A stretch of DNA of 64,000 nucleotides, taken from positions 30,408,385-30,472,384 of the forward strand of contig JAQFVV010012394.1 of NCBI GenBank assembly GCA_028023455.1, given 5' to 3'. How positions within the stretch are numbered: the stretch's first letter is position 1; the number at the start of each line of letters is the position of its first letter. The position numbers were made by a program, and so were the translations under genes. The notes under the pieces were generated by a model, which saw only the letters and a list, made by a program, of their open reading frames with translations, did no database searches and had not been told where the DNA came from. Below, piece by piece: positions 42,771 through 55,149 of the stretch. The stretch comes from Epiperipatus broadwayi. Taxonomy: Eukaryota; Onychophora; Udeonychophora; Euonychophora; Peripatidae.

Positions 42771-45700
42771 ATTGTATTACATTTTTAACAATAATTTAAA
42801 CTCATCAAAATACTTTCAACTGGATTTTTTAAATCAATCTTTCTTAAAAAATGCTTAATTAATTATAGTTTATATGAAAAATTTTAAGCTGTGTAATTTG
42901 TATATATTTATATATTATTTATAATTACACATTTATCCTTGAAATGTTTGTTTACAAAATTTCAAAATGAGAATACATTTTTTACTTTTCTAGCTAAAAC
43001 ATTCATTAGATTAAAATATATATATCTAAATTAATTAAAACTCATTCCTCAGGCTAAAGTTGTTTATAACTGGATATGTTCTTTCCAACCAACAAGAACT
43101 TGAAAGTTGGGCTGTTTTTTATTACACGAATTGCTGAATGTTAAAGTAGAGGCAGTATCAATTATTATAACAGCAGTTACTATAAAATGATAATCTTAAA
43201 CATTACACACCCATATATATATAGACGCACATGTAATTTCAGGTTTCACCAATCAATCACATGTTAAATTTTTCATTATCCCTATCGCTAGATTGCTATG
43301 CTAATGGTTTTGCATAGCAATACATTCGATATAGGGGCTGAAGAGTTTATTAAAATAACAATCAACCATTAATCCATCAACAATCTCAAACTGTAGTCAT
43401 GGCAACCTTTATTGTCTTCGTTTATTAAAATGTTTGATCAATGAGTCACAAATAGAAATTTCATGTTATATTGGAAAACACTCTATTTAATATATATTCA
43501 CATACAGTCAGCATTATAATAGAATATTTAAGGAGGCTATAGAAATATTTAAAAAAGCAAATGGCAGTAACACCCTGTGATGAAACAATTATTTTATTAA
43601 CTGTATTGAACAATTATCTCATGCAAATGAATAAAAATTTAAAAGTACCCCAAATTTAAGTCAATCTACATGATGCAGTGATTTCTGCTATAACCACATG
43701 ATTACTACTATTTTTTCATCTAGTTGAAAAAAGTGTGACCTTGTGTTGGTATTTTATTTTAATTTTATGTGAATAAACACATTGCTTCTCAAAACATTAT
43801 ATATATATTGTTTCTGGTTTTAAAAGAGGCCTTGGTTACATCTATGTTCATTTTAAGATTCAGCCTTAATAATATCACTTGCAAAAAAGATAGCATATGT
43901 AAAATGTTCATTCTACATTTGCTTGGCAATGTGATGGAAAGAGTAATAGTGTACATTAGCAGCATTTAGAAAGGGAGTCAGTCCAGAGCTTATATATAGC
44001 TTAAAATACATTACTAATTAGATATTTTATATTAAAATATCAATTATTAATCCACAATAATTTTAAAAATGAATAGAAACTATTTGAACTGTGTGTCATT
44101 TAATGTTCAATTGTATAAAAAGAGACTGTTTATATTTTTATTTGATTTAGATTGGGCTTTAATATTATCATTTGTTAGATTGTAACTTAGTTATAGTAAT
44201 TTATCGTTTTCTCTTTTTGTCTTTTATTTCTTTTTAAAATTATTGAATAGTAATAGGTTTTATAAAATCCAAAGTTTAATCTTGAATAGCCAGTAAATAG
44301 ACTATTTCTGGGTCTAATACAACTCCGCATAAATTTTTTTGAAACTTCCAATTCAAAATCCAAAGGTGACAACTTTGGTTGAGATGGTAAACAATATCAC
44401 AGAAATAATAAACTTTAGTAAATAATTCCAACAAATGATATTTTATCTAACCTTAAAATGCATTCTCCAATAGCTGATATGTACTGTATGTCATATTCAT
44501 TACTTGCAAAGATTATTCGCAAGAAGCTATTAAGCAATGACTTATGGCTCTTCTTTTCTCACCTCTTGTTAACTTTTCCACACATAAACATGAATTAATT
44601 GGGATTACTACAATGGTGTTGTAATTGTTTGGCTTAATGTTACCCTCTGATAAAAATTTGTAACATTCATTTGCTGGTTCAGTATTAATTTGATAGTAGA
44701 AACTTGAACTAAAGGATATATTTATATATTAATTTTAATTAAAATCTCTAAATGTCAGTATTATACAGACAATATAAAACATAAATTGGTGGACTTTAAT
44801 TTGAAGAATCACTTCCATATGTCATAGCATCATCCAGGGGGTGAACCTGGGATTCACTGTTTTTAAGATAGCTCCTGCTCTTGCACCAGCTTGTCTTTTG
44901 TTCAAATCTTAACAATAATAGTTGTAAGTTTAATAATTTTTTTTACATATTTAATATTATTATTGTAAAATTAAATTAAATATTTATTTTTTGATAATAA
45001 TATTGTGTTGAGACTCAGATTTTATTTGAAAGTATTTGTTTTTAAAAATAAAAACCCAGTCAAGCAAAATAAAAACATAAAGTGGGAAGTTATTATGGAT
45101 AGGGTTGGGGGTGAAGAGAGGGAGACTCAGTAATCATTGTAGATGTTATTTTATAAATTAAATTTTAATATTTAAAACATAATTTCATTGTTTTATCTCT
45201 TCTGTCAAAATTTTCTTTTAGATATACAAATGGAAGGATAATAAATTTTCTTTCATTTGAAATATATTTCTGTCTTTATAGGCAAAACAAACAAAAAAAA
45301 AACTATTGTACTAATTATTATATTTTGAACTATTTCCATAATCTAGAATTAATTGCTAAATAATTTTAAATTATATTCAAACTTTATTTAAACTTTCTAA
45401 ATACTTTTAGCTGTTGGTAAAAACCCACAAGACAATATATAACAAATATTTTGGATATTATTTTTCCTTTTCTTCAGGTATTTCTGGTCTGACTGATGAT
45501 AACACTAACTTGGATTTAAACCTAGGACTTTTAGATTGATGAATGTACATAAGGCTCCATTCAATTAGGCTTTACTGTTATTCAAACAATCAGTATAAAT
45601 TTCAAATAATTATCTATGAGGGCTATCATGATTTCTCTATTTTTTCTTAAGGGCACAGTAAATAAGAGATTTCCAAGCATTATGAATTATATATTAGGTC

Positions 45701-46849
45701 AACTTATGAGTTTAAGTGTCACTATCATGTAAGCAGATGTTTTAAATTTTCTTCATTTTATTCTTTTCTCTCAATCCAATATATTTGACTTTTCTCACCC
45801 AATGTTTTGTTCATTTGCACATATGACACCTGAAAAAGACAGGAAAATAATACTACTCCAAATATTGTGTTTTGTATTGACTTGTCTGTTATTATTAAGA
45901 GAATAATTTAAATAAAGTTTTTTTTTCTAATAATCCAAAATATAATTACAACTAAAATGCCATTTTCACAAACTCACCGCCCAACTCCCAATCACTATTG
46001 TTCTGTTTACTTATTTCACCTATTTTATATAAATATGTTTTCATAGTTAAAATATTATTTGTAATTGGTTTTATTCTCATTTTTATAGTAATAAATATTT
46101 TAAAAGGTGAAAAAATACGGTGAAGAATAAACATTTATTCGTTAAAATAAGAAGCACGAAATTTTCCCAAATTGGCAACTAGAAACCTATTTTAAAAGGT
46201 GCGTAAGAAAAGAATTTTATTTTAAAAATCAACTGGTTTACTCAAATTTACATACTCTACTTGACTAACACTGTCAATATTCTCCTTTATTTACATTTCT
46301 GAGATTATTCACACACACACACACAAACTGAATGTTGTTGTTTTTTTGTATACAAATATATTAGGATACATTTCAAAAATTATAAAAATTAATTTATTAG
46401 AATTAAAAAATAATCAGTTTTGAAGCTTAACATCAAACTTGGTTTACAATAAAAAGAACACACATATAAGTTTATGAATACAGAAAACAAGAGAAGAAAA
46501 TAGTTTTATTAATATTATAATTACAAAAATAAATTAGCATATTTTGCTTTGAAATATAAGAACGAGTAATGCTAAAATTGAATATAACACATTCATAAAT
46601 ATACCGATTTTAAATATTCTATTATTATGTATAATCAAATTATTAAATTTCCGTATCACCTAGACCAATTAGTTCTTCTCTATCTATAAGAGACATGTAG
46701 TTGTTTTTATTTTCTATATGTACTTACATACATAAATGATAAAATAATATATCAAAATATAAACCCTAACTCTTATACAGGTGTATAGGAACACATTAAA
46801 ATAAAGTAATATTTGATAAACGGAAGATTGCATGTTTGAAATTCTCCTA
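42771..46849. other. Long stretch without confident features
   Basis: AT-rich. Items seen are a hairpin GATTGCTATGCTAATGG/TTTTGCATAGCAAT near 43291-43321, a short (CA)n at 46310-46325, and GC-richer patches near 44830-44910 and 45480-45545 with no recognised identity. No open frame has family resemblance. Confidence 0.4.
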
Positions 46850-48310
46850 TTGCTTTATTTTATAGATTATATATTATAGCTACTTGTAAACAATCATAGC
46901 CATTTTAACTCCAAGAAAAGTAAAAGAAAGAAAACTTCTATAGGAATGAATTTTGTAATTATTACACAAACCATATCTGTGAATGATAAATATATTCACA
47001 TGTAGTCCATTTTTCTGTTTATTTAATATTTTGCTATGCTGCCTTTTAATTTCTTCAGCAGAAATGTTCTCCTTCTAAAATACAATAAGTTCATGTCTAA
47101 TTATAGTGTTCCAATGTATTTTATTTTTTTCTATATCTTCTCAATGGAAGCAATATGTCTTGTAAATAATCCTTATTAATGTAATTGGAGTCTACTCTTC
47201 CACAAAATCCATGATTACGTTTACCATAAAATACCCTTTTACAAAGTCTTGCAATGTTTATTGATTATAGATGTCCAATGCACCTCTATAGTTTCATATC
47301 CAGTAAGTTTAAGAATATATTGATTATGATCTTACCATTGTATTTTTAAAATTTTACTGAATGTTTTTAAATACATATTTTCTAATACCTTTATATTATG
47401 TTGATAGGATATCCAAAGTCTCACTTCCACATAATAAATTAGGTAAAATAATAGGTCTATATATCTATCACTAATAACGTTGCAGTAGTTATTTTCTTGT
47501 GCCAATATATTCTTTTTTAATGCGTTAGAAGTAGCAGCATATTGAAATCTGTTTTGGCTCTGAATATCTATCTTTCTACTTGTAAAACTACCAATTGATA
47601 AACATCCAAACTAAAAATTTCTGCCAGTTTTCTTTCATGAATGATACATTTTTTAATATTAATTATTAAACCAAAGTCTCCAAATTTAGTATTCAAAGCA
47701 TTGTGTATATTTTATAAATCATGATTTAAAGTGACAAAAATAACACAATCATCAACCTAATGTATATCAAGAATCCAAAAAAATGAAGTTATTGTTTGTG
47801 CTTTTAAGGGATTCAAATTGAATATTTACCATCAAATATGTTATTACATCTTGATCACTGATGATTAAGATGTCTGCAAACAATTCCATAAAAAATAAAA
47901 TAATGTTGGAGGAAATACCCATCCTTGTTTAACACCAGCTTTAATTTCCACTTGTTGTAATTACTCTTCCCTCATTCCACCAAGTAGAAACTATTTATTA
48001 TGATTAATTTTGATGGACATCAACTAATTTCAAACAATGCCATAGATGTGTCCTATTAACAGAATTACATGCCTTGACTAAATCAATAAAAGCACTATAT
48101 AAATCATTCCTTTGTTTCCAACAATTTGCTTTGCATTTGCCTGGCAATAAAATTCATATCTATAGTACTTTCTTAATTTCCTAAAACCACAGTGAATCTC
48201 TGATAGCCATTCATTTCTAATGGGAAGCAATCTGTTCAACAAAATTTTTAAAACTATTTCTGTTGTAGATAATAATAATATTTCAGGACAATTAACACAA
48301 GCTATCATGT
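46850..48310 (-). mobile_element. LINE lineage 2, reverse transcriptase to 3' end, decayed
   Basis: The minus strand starts with LLLSTTEIVLKILLNRLLPI (within 48078-48308), then HCGFRKLRKYYRYEF and a decayed IYIVLLLI. This is the palm entry of a LINE reverse transcriptase (ISLLST...ILLNRL...CGFR..R...D). Further left it reaches the terminal region shared with 42440-42770 (AGAAGGAGAACATTTC on the minus strand near 47078). Stops and frameshifts throughout. Confidence 0.75.
48078..48308 (-). pseudogene. LINE reverse transcriptase fragment
   Basis: A 76-codon remnant spanning the RT2/RT2a region: ISLLST-like, RLLPI, the E-x-x-CGFR-x-x-R motif, and the approach to the FID catalytic strand, which is lost (IVLLLI instead of AFIDLTKAFD-like). 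It belongs to the element at 46850-48310. Confidence 0.75.
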
Positions 48311-49454
48311 CTCTCAGTCACTACATATAAATAATGTGATAAGATTTACACCACTGATATCAAAATCTCTTTTAATTGTTTATTGATTTGGATATTAAAG
48401 CTGTGAGACTAAAACATTGTATAAGATGATTGGAAGATATTACAGTTCTGGATATTTTACAACTCCACCTTGAGAATATTAAGGTAAACCTATTTCACTT
48501 AAGCACTGTTTATATCTGTAATGATTTCCATTTCCTTCTCATATTTTTTAGTGTCTAAAATTTTTTCTATATAAATTCTGTGGCCATAGGCAAGAAAAAA
48601 GAGGTCATTTTTTCTTTATTAGCAATTTAGTCAATAACACCATGAGATAAGTACATTATTTATATATGGTCATTGATATTGTATTTCTAATTGCTTTGCA
48701 TAATATTTCATGCTATAAAAGTTAAATAATATATATATATTGTCAAAAAAAACAACAAATAAACAATTTATTATGTTGTTTATCATATAACATATAAATA
48801 AATAATATATTATATAACAGCAGTAGCAGTTTGAAAGTTATAATTGACTATTTGTTACTTTGCTTCTTTGAATCAATAATTTCATTCTTTGTTGTCAAGT
48901 TGCAATCTTTAGTGCCTAAATAAACATATTAGACCATATGTAAAGGTGGACTTCCACCTTTTTTTGTTTGAAGGAGGTTGCCTTGACAACAGATTGAGAT
49001 TGTTATTATTATTAGTATTGTTTAAGTGTTGCCTGATTTCCTGTATATATATATAATATACAGAAAAAACATTTTTCAGCAAATATTTTTATGCTCACCT
49101 TAAAATAATTGTAATCTATTTTAAACTTTAATTTACGTTACATACCCAGTGACATCTACCTTTATAGTATATAATTAATCAGAATTAATAATAAAATTGT
49201 GATAAAACAGCCAAAGTTCTTACAAACACAACAAAAGTAAAATGTATTAATTATACAATACACAACAATTATATAATACGTATAAATATGTACTTTAATA
49301 AGATAAATAACATATATGTTTAACTTTATATTCTATACATACCGAATCATTGTTATTCCTTATCTAATTAATATATTTTACTTTTGTTATATTCATAAGT
49401 ATTTAAATTGCTTTATCATAATTTTATTATTGCTTCAGATTAATTATATATATA
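48311..49454. other. No recognised feature
   Basis: AT-rich; the small hairpin AAGGTGGACTTCCACCTTTT near 48945-48964 is the only structured item noticed. Confidence 0.4.
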
Positions 49455-49562
49455 TATAATGGTAGAGCGTAAGCTTGTGGTTAAACACCTCTAGAGGTCT
49501 CTACTATCGCATTTTACAGGCATATGCTTGAGGTTATAGCCTCAGTAAATATTACTTATGTA
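49455..49562 (-). repeat. Family J short dispersed repeat
   Basis: Reverse-complement copy of 40965-41045, with AGGTCTCTACTATCGCATTT-like sequence and AGTAAATATTACTT at its end. The conserved GCGTAAGCTTG marks one end. Confidence 0.7.
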
Positions 49563-49784
49563 TGTATTGTAAATTAAGAATTATAATATATTACAATTAT
49601 ATTGAGAACATAAAAATATTTACCAATTGTAGTTTTTGTGTTTTATTATAAATATATAAAGATATGATTATTGATGTTAAATAATATTTTATAATATTTA
49701 CTTATGTAATGTTCTAATTATTTATCGACCGCACAGGCAGCAGAAACTTTACTAATTAACAAATTATATATGTTTACAGTAGTA

Positions 49785-50075
49785 TAGAGGATTTGAATTC
49801 AGATTTTCAAGCACCCTTCAACCATCCACACTATCTCATACAACTGATACACATGACCACACACATCTAGAAAAGATTAATAATCACCAATATATGTATT
49901 TCATGCTAAACCAGCATTCATCAGTTGGTCCAGACTATCATCTCTCACACATATATATATAATCAATGCTCAGTTTATATTAAGATAGCAAATCTTCATA
50001 CTTTAATGGACAGGCTTCAATCCACTGCAACCTCCAACTTTTCAGCCATCCATATCATTGAAAATCTGATGTTTA
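49785..50075 (-). repeat. Family A repeat with intact ribozyme
   Basis: On the minus strand the order is ATGGCTGAAAAGTTGGAG-type body, TA tract, hammerhead (49879-49939), GTGGTCATGTGTATCAGTTG, then a B-box-like end (GAATTCAAATCC near 49790-49801). It is the cleanest single unit in the window and defines the family consensus. Confidence 0.8.
49879..49939 (-). ncRNA. Type I hammerhead ribozyme, fully intact core (family A)
   Basis: Minus strand: GAUAGUC-UGG-ACCAA (49939-49925), CUGAUGA (49924-49918), stem II AUGCU/AGCAU with a GGUUU loop (49917-49903), GAA (49902-49900), stem III AUA-CA-UAU (49899-49892), A17 (49891), then UUGGU-GAUUAUU (49890-49879). ACCAA pairs with UUGGU, and GAUAGUC with GAUUAUU (two G-U), leaving UGG as an internal bulge that could make the loop-loop contact typical of natural hammerheads. 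All invariant core residues are present. Predicted cleavage after A17 within the AUAUA context. Confidence 0.9.
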
Positions 50076-50654
50076 CAGTAGAATAAATTTATAGACAAAA
50101 GTTTGGTGAAACTAGCGACTAGTTGATTAACTACAATGAAGTTTATATTATTTACTTACATATATATATATATATTGAATATATACATATACATAATCTA
50201 ATATAATTATTTATTTACACTCATTTTTTTAAAAAAAAGTTAATATATTTAGGTGGTATTTAATTAATTAATATTTACATATTTAAAACATTTGTTTGAA
50301 GGCAAGATTATTTTAAAATGAGTTGGATTATAGGCTCTACCTTGCCATTTAACATTAAGCTGACACAAAGGATGCTTTAGTTAAATTACCACTACAGTTC
50401 AAATTCAAGCTTTAATATCAAATTGAACAATACAAGTCTATTTAAATGGAAACTAAGTTGCTGTCTGTGATATGATCTCAAGTGATCTCCTTAGCTATGG
50501 CTTGATTGACGGAAGCACACGAATTGTAAAAAGGTTTAGTAATTTTTTTATTATCAAACATTGTTATATATATAAAAGCATAAGTTTTGATAAATTTTTA
50601 TAGAAGGCATATATAAATAGCATGAACAATTATATATTTATGTGGTATTTGATC
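50076..50654. other. No recognised feature
   Basis: AT-rich with a (TA)n run near 50159-50176. Confidence 0.4.
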
Positions 50655-50735
50655 AATATGTCGAACCCGCTAACCCGGGACAACTGCTTGTAAAGCAGCT
50701 GTCGCTGACCTCTCGAGCACCAATGCTTGACAACA
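50655..50735 (-). mobile_element. tRNA-like SINE (same family as 15266-15367)
   Basis: The minus strand contains CAAGCATTGGTGCTCGAGAG, CAGCTGCTTTACAAGCAG and a consensus-like B box GGGTTCGAC. It is better preserved at the B box than the copy at 15266. It adjoins a family C fragment, as does the other copy. Confidence 0.75.
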
Positions 50736-50739
50736 TACT

Positions 50740-51320
50740 CTCTCTTACTATATAATTATTGTAACAGCACAGAGTGAAGGATATATAGGGACTGTACTAC
50801 AGGGTGGTGGAAATCGTCATCGTAAACACACCACAATCACTGAACATGAGTAAAAATCGGCATTAGAGGCTTTATATTAATGAATATGGTTGATAAACAT
50901 AGAATTAATAGCAATAATCATTAGCAAGAATGAAAAATCATCCTTTGTGACTGGATTTAAAAATTACACTTAAAAGCCTGAGACTAATAATAATCACCTA
51001 ACCTTTGACAAATATAAGGTCTTATGTAAAACCACATCAATATTTCAATGGCATCATAGACATATTTAAATGTTAAAATTACAATAATTCTATATCAATA
51101 ATTCTGGAATCATTAAATCAATGCTGATCATCATCAATGTTCTTGGCCATATGGTACCATGGGTATACTGTTCATCAATAAATTATAAATTAAATTAAAT
51201 CAAATCTATAAAGCCATTTAAATAATTCTCTAGAGAATCAACTGGATGCCCACACAAACATATATATATAATCTTAGAATTAAATATTAATAAATACAAT
51301 AAAATAAATATATATAAAGT
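50740..51320 (+). repeat. Family C fragment, diverged
   Basis: It matches the middle of family C, with GATCATCATCAATGTTCTTGG near 51126 against GATCATCATCAATGCTCTGG at 8481 and 15931, and weaker similarity in the flanks. Ends are indistinct. Confidence 0.6.
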
Positions 51321-51339
51321 ACTAACTTTAAAAATGTTA

Positions 51340-51740
51340 TCCACCTAAGAATGCTTTTGACTAGCTTTGTAGTCTTTGTCAACTAACACCAATTCTTTTT
51401 TAAGGTATCTTCAAACACACTTTCAAAGTCTAATCTTCCCACAATTTAGTGATTTTTATGTTTGTTTCCTGTTTATTTATTAAGTTATGCTTATATTTAT
51501 ATATTAACACAGCTTTCTTTATTTTCCTTTTATCTTTATTTTTTTTTAATTTATAATATTTTCACATTATTATAATCAAAATTAAAACCATATTTACATA
51601 GTCTATTATGATCATAAAAAACTGATTTTGAAACATTATCATTTCCATTACATTTTTTTTTTTCATTTTTTTTGATAACAACAAAATTTTGCTAAAATTC
51701 TTCCACAATTATAGACCTTTTCAATTTTTTTTTTGCTAGT
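51340..51740 (-). mobile_element. PLE 3' end fragment, lineage of the 10.8-kb PLE
   Basis: The minus strand encodes VFYDHNRLCKYGFNFDYNN (near 51640-51570), the counterpart of IFDHNKTCNYGFKFNNRD. A stop-rich basic region follows, then a 3' UTR with a hammerhead-like fold (51343-51388). It is considerably more decayed than the 10.8-kb copy and truncated at the 5' side. Confidence 0.75.
51343..51388 (-). ncRNA. Hammerhead-like motif, diverged PLE copy (U3-A8 variant)
   Basis: Minus strand: UUAG, UUGACAA (51382-51376), stem II GACUA/UAGUC with a CAAAGC loop, AAAA in place of GAAA, a minimal AG/UU stem III, and UUAG (wobble-paired with the first UUAG). Stem II differs in sequence from the 10.8-kb PLE (AUUGU/ACAAU) yet pairs fully, which supports selection for structure. 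Confidence 0.5.
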
Positions 51741-53390
51741 ACTGTAATGTTATATGATTTTCTATTTTATTTATAATTACTAATGTAGCAGTAGACAATA
51801 TTTATTTATTTATTGATTCTAGCAAATATAAAACAATCCTATATATATACATGCATGTTTAAATATACAAATTATTTCAATTATGAATAAACCAATACAA
51901 AAGTATTATATTTTTAATACATAAATAATGAATTAATTTAAATATACATGTATGCATATAGATAAGCACACACAGCATGCACATTATAATATAAAAATAA
52001 TATTTCTTTTTGCAATAATATATGCCATTATTATTCTATGTTAATAACATATAAATCATTAAATAACGAACGTATATATACATACATGTGCTTATTTCAA
52101 TATAAAAATTATTTATCCACTGATTTTAAATGTTTTCATCTTAAAAATCAAGTTATTAGTACTCTTAATGTTAAATAAAAATTTCTTGTTTAAATAAAAA
52201 AAAACCCTTTCTGAAACTTCTGTTGATGGTTCTTTTTTTATTAGATCATTCTTAAATTGTAAACAAAATCTTTGAAAGTTCTGGTTTAAAGCTATTTTGT
52301 TTATTTTTACTTTTATCCAATGAACTTTAAAAAAATTAGCCTGAATTTATTTCCATGCTTAATTGCTTTAATTTCATTTAAAATTTTTTACTCTTGCTTT
52401 AACTACAATGTTAATGTTTGAAATATATTATTATCCATAAAGACATTCTATTTCCAGAAAATTTTTCCATCCATATTTTGGTCATGAAATAGATATCATG
52501 CACTGATAGTATATATATGGCTGATATTTTATTTGCTTCTCATGCATATATAAAGGTAGCATTTATATATATCATATCATTGGAAGCTCAAAACTGGTAA
52601 TCTGGACTCTTATGATCATATCTGTGATAGAGCAATAGGCTGACTCTGGAATACAGTTAATTATAGTAGTGTTAGAAGTCTTCAGTCCAGTTTATACTGA
52701 ATAATTTAATGGATTGCAGTGGACATGCAGTTTACTTCTCATATTTTGGACTATGAATTTCCAAACAACTGCATTCACTACTTTCCTGGAACTTCAAACT
52801 CAACCAATGTATAACCAATGACTGGCTGTCTGTTTCCCATCCTATGTAGTAATCTTATATTAATCAGTTAATCTGTACCCACCATTTATAGACATATAAA
52901 GGAATCCAAATCAGAGTAATTAAATATTTTTCATCTTGATTAATAAAAAATACAAAATAACTATTTTGAATTTACATTAATCAAAAGAATTTAGTTTTAA
53001 TTTAAAATGTTTTTTATTTTAAATAAAATAGATAAGAAGAATTCTATAATTAATATCTATTACAAAATTAAGAGCAATCTTGTTTTAGATTTTTATCAAA
53101 ACCAAAGATTAAATAAACTAAAATTATATCAAATAGAGAATTTTTTCATGATTGACTTTAAATAATACACAGTTTTTAAAAATATCAATTAAACTAATAT
53201 TTAATCAACAATTTATTTGTTATTCCAGGTTTTCATATATATATTGCTTATAATACTTTTTTCATATACACCTCAAATGCAAATTTTCTTAAAAAAAGAA
53301 AGTAAAAGAGAAGAATAAGAGAATATATTTCAGGTTTTATAAATAATTATAAATCTAATTTAATCTGCATTCATTTCTAGTTTTTCTTTT
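51741..53390. other. No recognised feature
   Basis: Very AT-rich. The part near 53000-53390 weakly resembles the 3' extension of family A, but I could not align it securely. Confidence 0.35.
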
Positions 53391-53470
53391 AAACTTTATA
53401 TATACATGCACTCATGTTATGTTGTTTGCCATAAGTCCAGTTTATCACAATATATATGTTTGATCTATAA
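53391..53470 (+). repeat. Family A/C junction-like fragment
   Basis: The sequence from CTTTATATATACATGCACTC to GCCATAAGTCC resembles 14575-14640, where family A passes into family C. It suggests that the A-C arrangement is a unit found more than once. Confidence 0.5.
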
Positions 53471-53757
53471 CTTAGATTCATCAAGTATTTAGAACTTTAG
53501 ATAGAACTTTAGTGCTCTAGCTTGATAATCTCTAAATTAGATGTCACTACATTAATAATGCTGCAAATTTATTTATAACTAATTTCATGTAACATATTTT
53601 CAATTAAAATGTGCAAAAATTTTAATACACTGACCACAATTTTTAAACTATGTTTTCATTAGTCATTTCATCTTAAACTTTTTTTATATAAAACAGTGTC
53701 AGTTTCAATTTTGTTTCATAAGTTTATAATATTTGTCTAAATCGCATGTTGTTAATA
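53471..53757. other. No recognised feature
   Basis: AT-rich sequence; nothing identified. Confidence 0.4.
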
Positions 53758-53942
53758 AATTAGAAATAATTGAAAGGTTGCTAGTCTTTCACATGCGCGA
53801 TTGTCTCTCAGATAGACAATCAGATTTTTAAATATGATTGGCTGTCTGAGAGACAATTGCACATGTGAAAGACTGCTGATTGGCTGTCTGAGAGACAATC
53901 ATGCATGTGAAAGACTGGCAAACTTTCAATTATTTCATAAGT
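53758..53942. mobile_element. Small foldback/MITE with internal direct repeat
   Basis: The outer ends GAAATAATTGAAAGGTTGCT and CTTTCAATTATTTC are inverted. Inside, GATTGTCTCTCAGATAGAC is mirrored by GATTGGCTGTCTGAGAGACA, which itself occurs twice (about 53838 and 53879), each followed by an ACATGTGAAAGACT-like block. It is short and noncoding. Confidence 0.8.
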
Positions 53943-54936
53943 TTATGCAAATGCACAATTATTTACAAATGACAAATTAAATATATTATATAGTAAATGC
54001 ATTGAGCATTATTATAATAAATGTAAAAATTATTTCAAATTCCTTTGAAAATTAAAAATTTTGATATATTTTGAATTGTATTCACCATTATCTAATACAA
54101 AACAAACTCTTATTCATCCATGTCTCATTTCTAATTTAAATTCATCAGATATGCTAATGGTAAACAGTACCGCTTGCCAATACAATAGCTAGTTCATATA
54201 TAATTAAGCTTTATGCAATACATTTTATTTTGAAAGTGCAAAAATGAAATAAATAATGAGATTTATATTTTTCTTATTAACTCATTATAGAAAGACTATT
54301 AGAAAAAATAAATTAACAAAATCTAATATCATTTTTTAAATGTGAATGAATTATTATAAAACCATCATAAAGCTATGAAATTCAGTTCCAAAATTTAAAA
54401 TTGCATTTATAATTATTAAAATATTGTAAATATTCTGAAATTGTAATGATTATAGTTTCCCTTTCATAATTATTTAAATTTTTTAACTTGCATTTTTAAA
54501 ATTGGAGCATAATTTTAAATAAATCTAAGTAAAATTTGAATGTACCTTTTTTTAATAATTTCTACATAATAGGTGGTAAAAATAACCATACATATTTAAA
54601 TGAATTATGAAATTATATAAATTTTTGTTCATGGCTAACATTAATTGATAGTTATGTATTAACATTCCTACCAAGCCTGGCAGCCATTTTTGACTTATAT
54701 AGTTTCTTGGACTTACAATAAATATTTGAAACAAAATGGCTGACAAAAAGCAGTCATATTTAATATTTTCATTTTCTTTTATTATTATTTTGGAAAAAAA
54801 AAATTCAGCAAAAATTGTTTGTATTTCCACTTTATTTACAAATGGGTCTGAGTGAAATTAGAAATGAATTTTGAAGCCTCTAACTATGTTCATTTCCAAA
54901 TAGTTATTAGGTTTAACTAACTTTTCTTATTATATT
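53943..54936. other. No recognised feature
   Basis: AT-rich sequence without recognised repeats. Confidence 0.4.
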
Positions 54937-55147
54937 AGCATTACAGAGCTGTTGGCAAGTAAAGTGTCATATTGTGCTCATCAATGCAGACTTTTTGGAG
55001 AACGGGATCCTGTATCTTTGGAAGTTGTTCTGTCAAAGAAAGATCCTAAATTTTCATCATTTGCCAAAACTGTAGTGATGAAAATCAAGATGCTGAATTT
55101 AAACAAACTACAACAATGTCCAGAGCATGTTGGCATTTATATATTAT
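54937..55147 (+). other. Candidate terminal exon of an unidentified gene
   Basis: A polypyrimidine-like tract and TATATTAG (54930-54938) precede an open frame running to a TGA at about 55147-55149. Its composition is less AT-rich than the surroundings, and the codons are diverse, giving HQCRLFGERDPVSLEVV and later KTVVMKIKML. AATAAA-type signals follow at about 55155-55170. No other window sequence shows similarity to it. I do not recognise the protein, and no upstream exon was found; it could be a retrocopy fragment or chance. Confidence 0.3.
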
Positions 55148-55149
55148 GA

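Noticed and set aside
43290-43325. Hairpin near ATTGCTATG as a microRNA precursor
   Set aside because: The stem is only about a dozen pairs, shorter than a typical precursor, and nothing supports expression.
45490-45540. CTGATGATAACAC near 45494 as a ribozyme core
   Set aside because: No GAAA follows at a suitable distance and no stem I or III can be drawn.
50655-50735. A functional tRNA gene
   Set aside because: The anticodon-like and B-box-like parts are present, but acceptor and T arms do not close into a cloverleaf. A related copy has a target duplication and A-rich tail, identifying a SINE.
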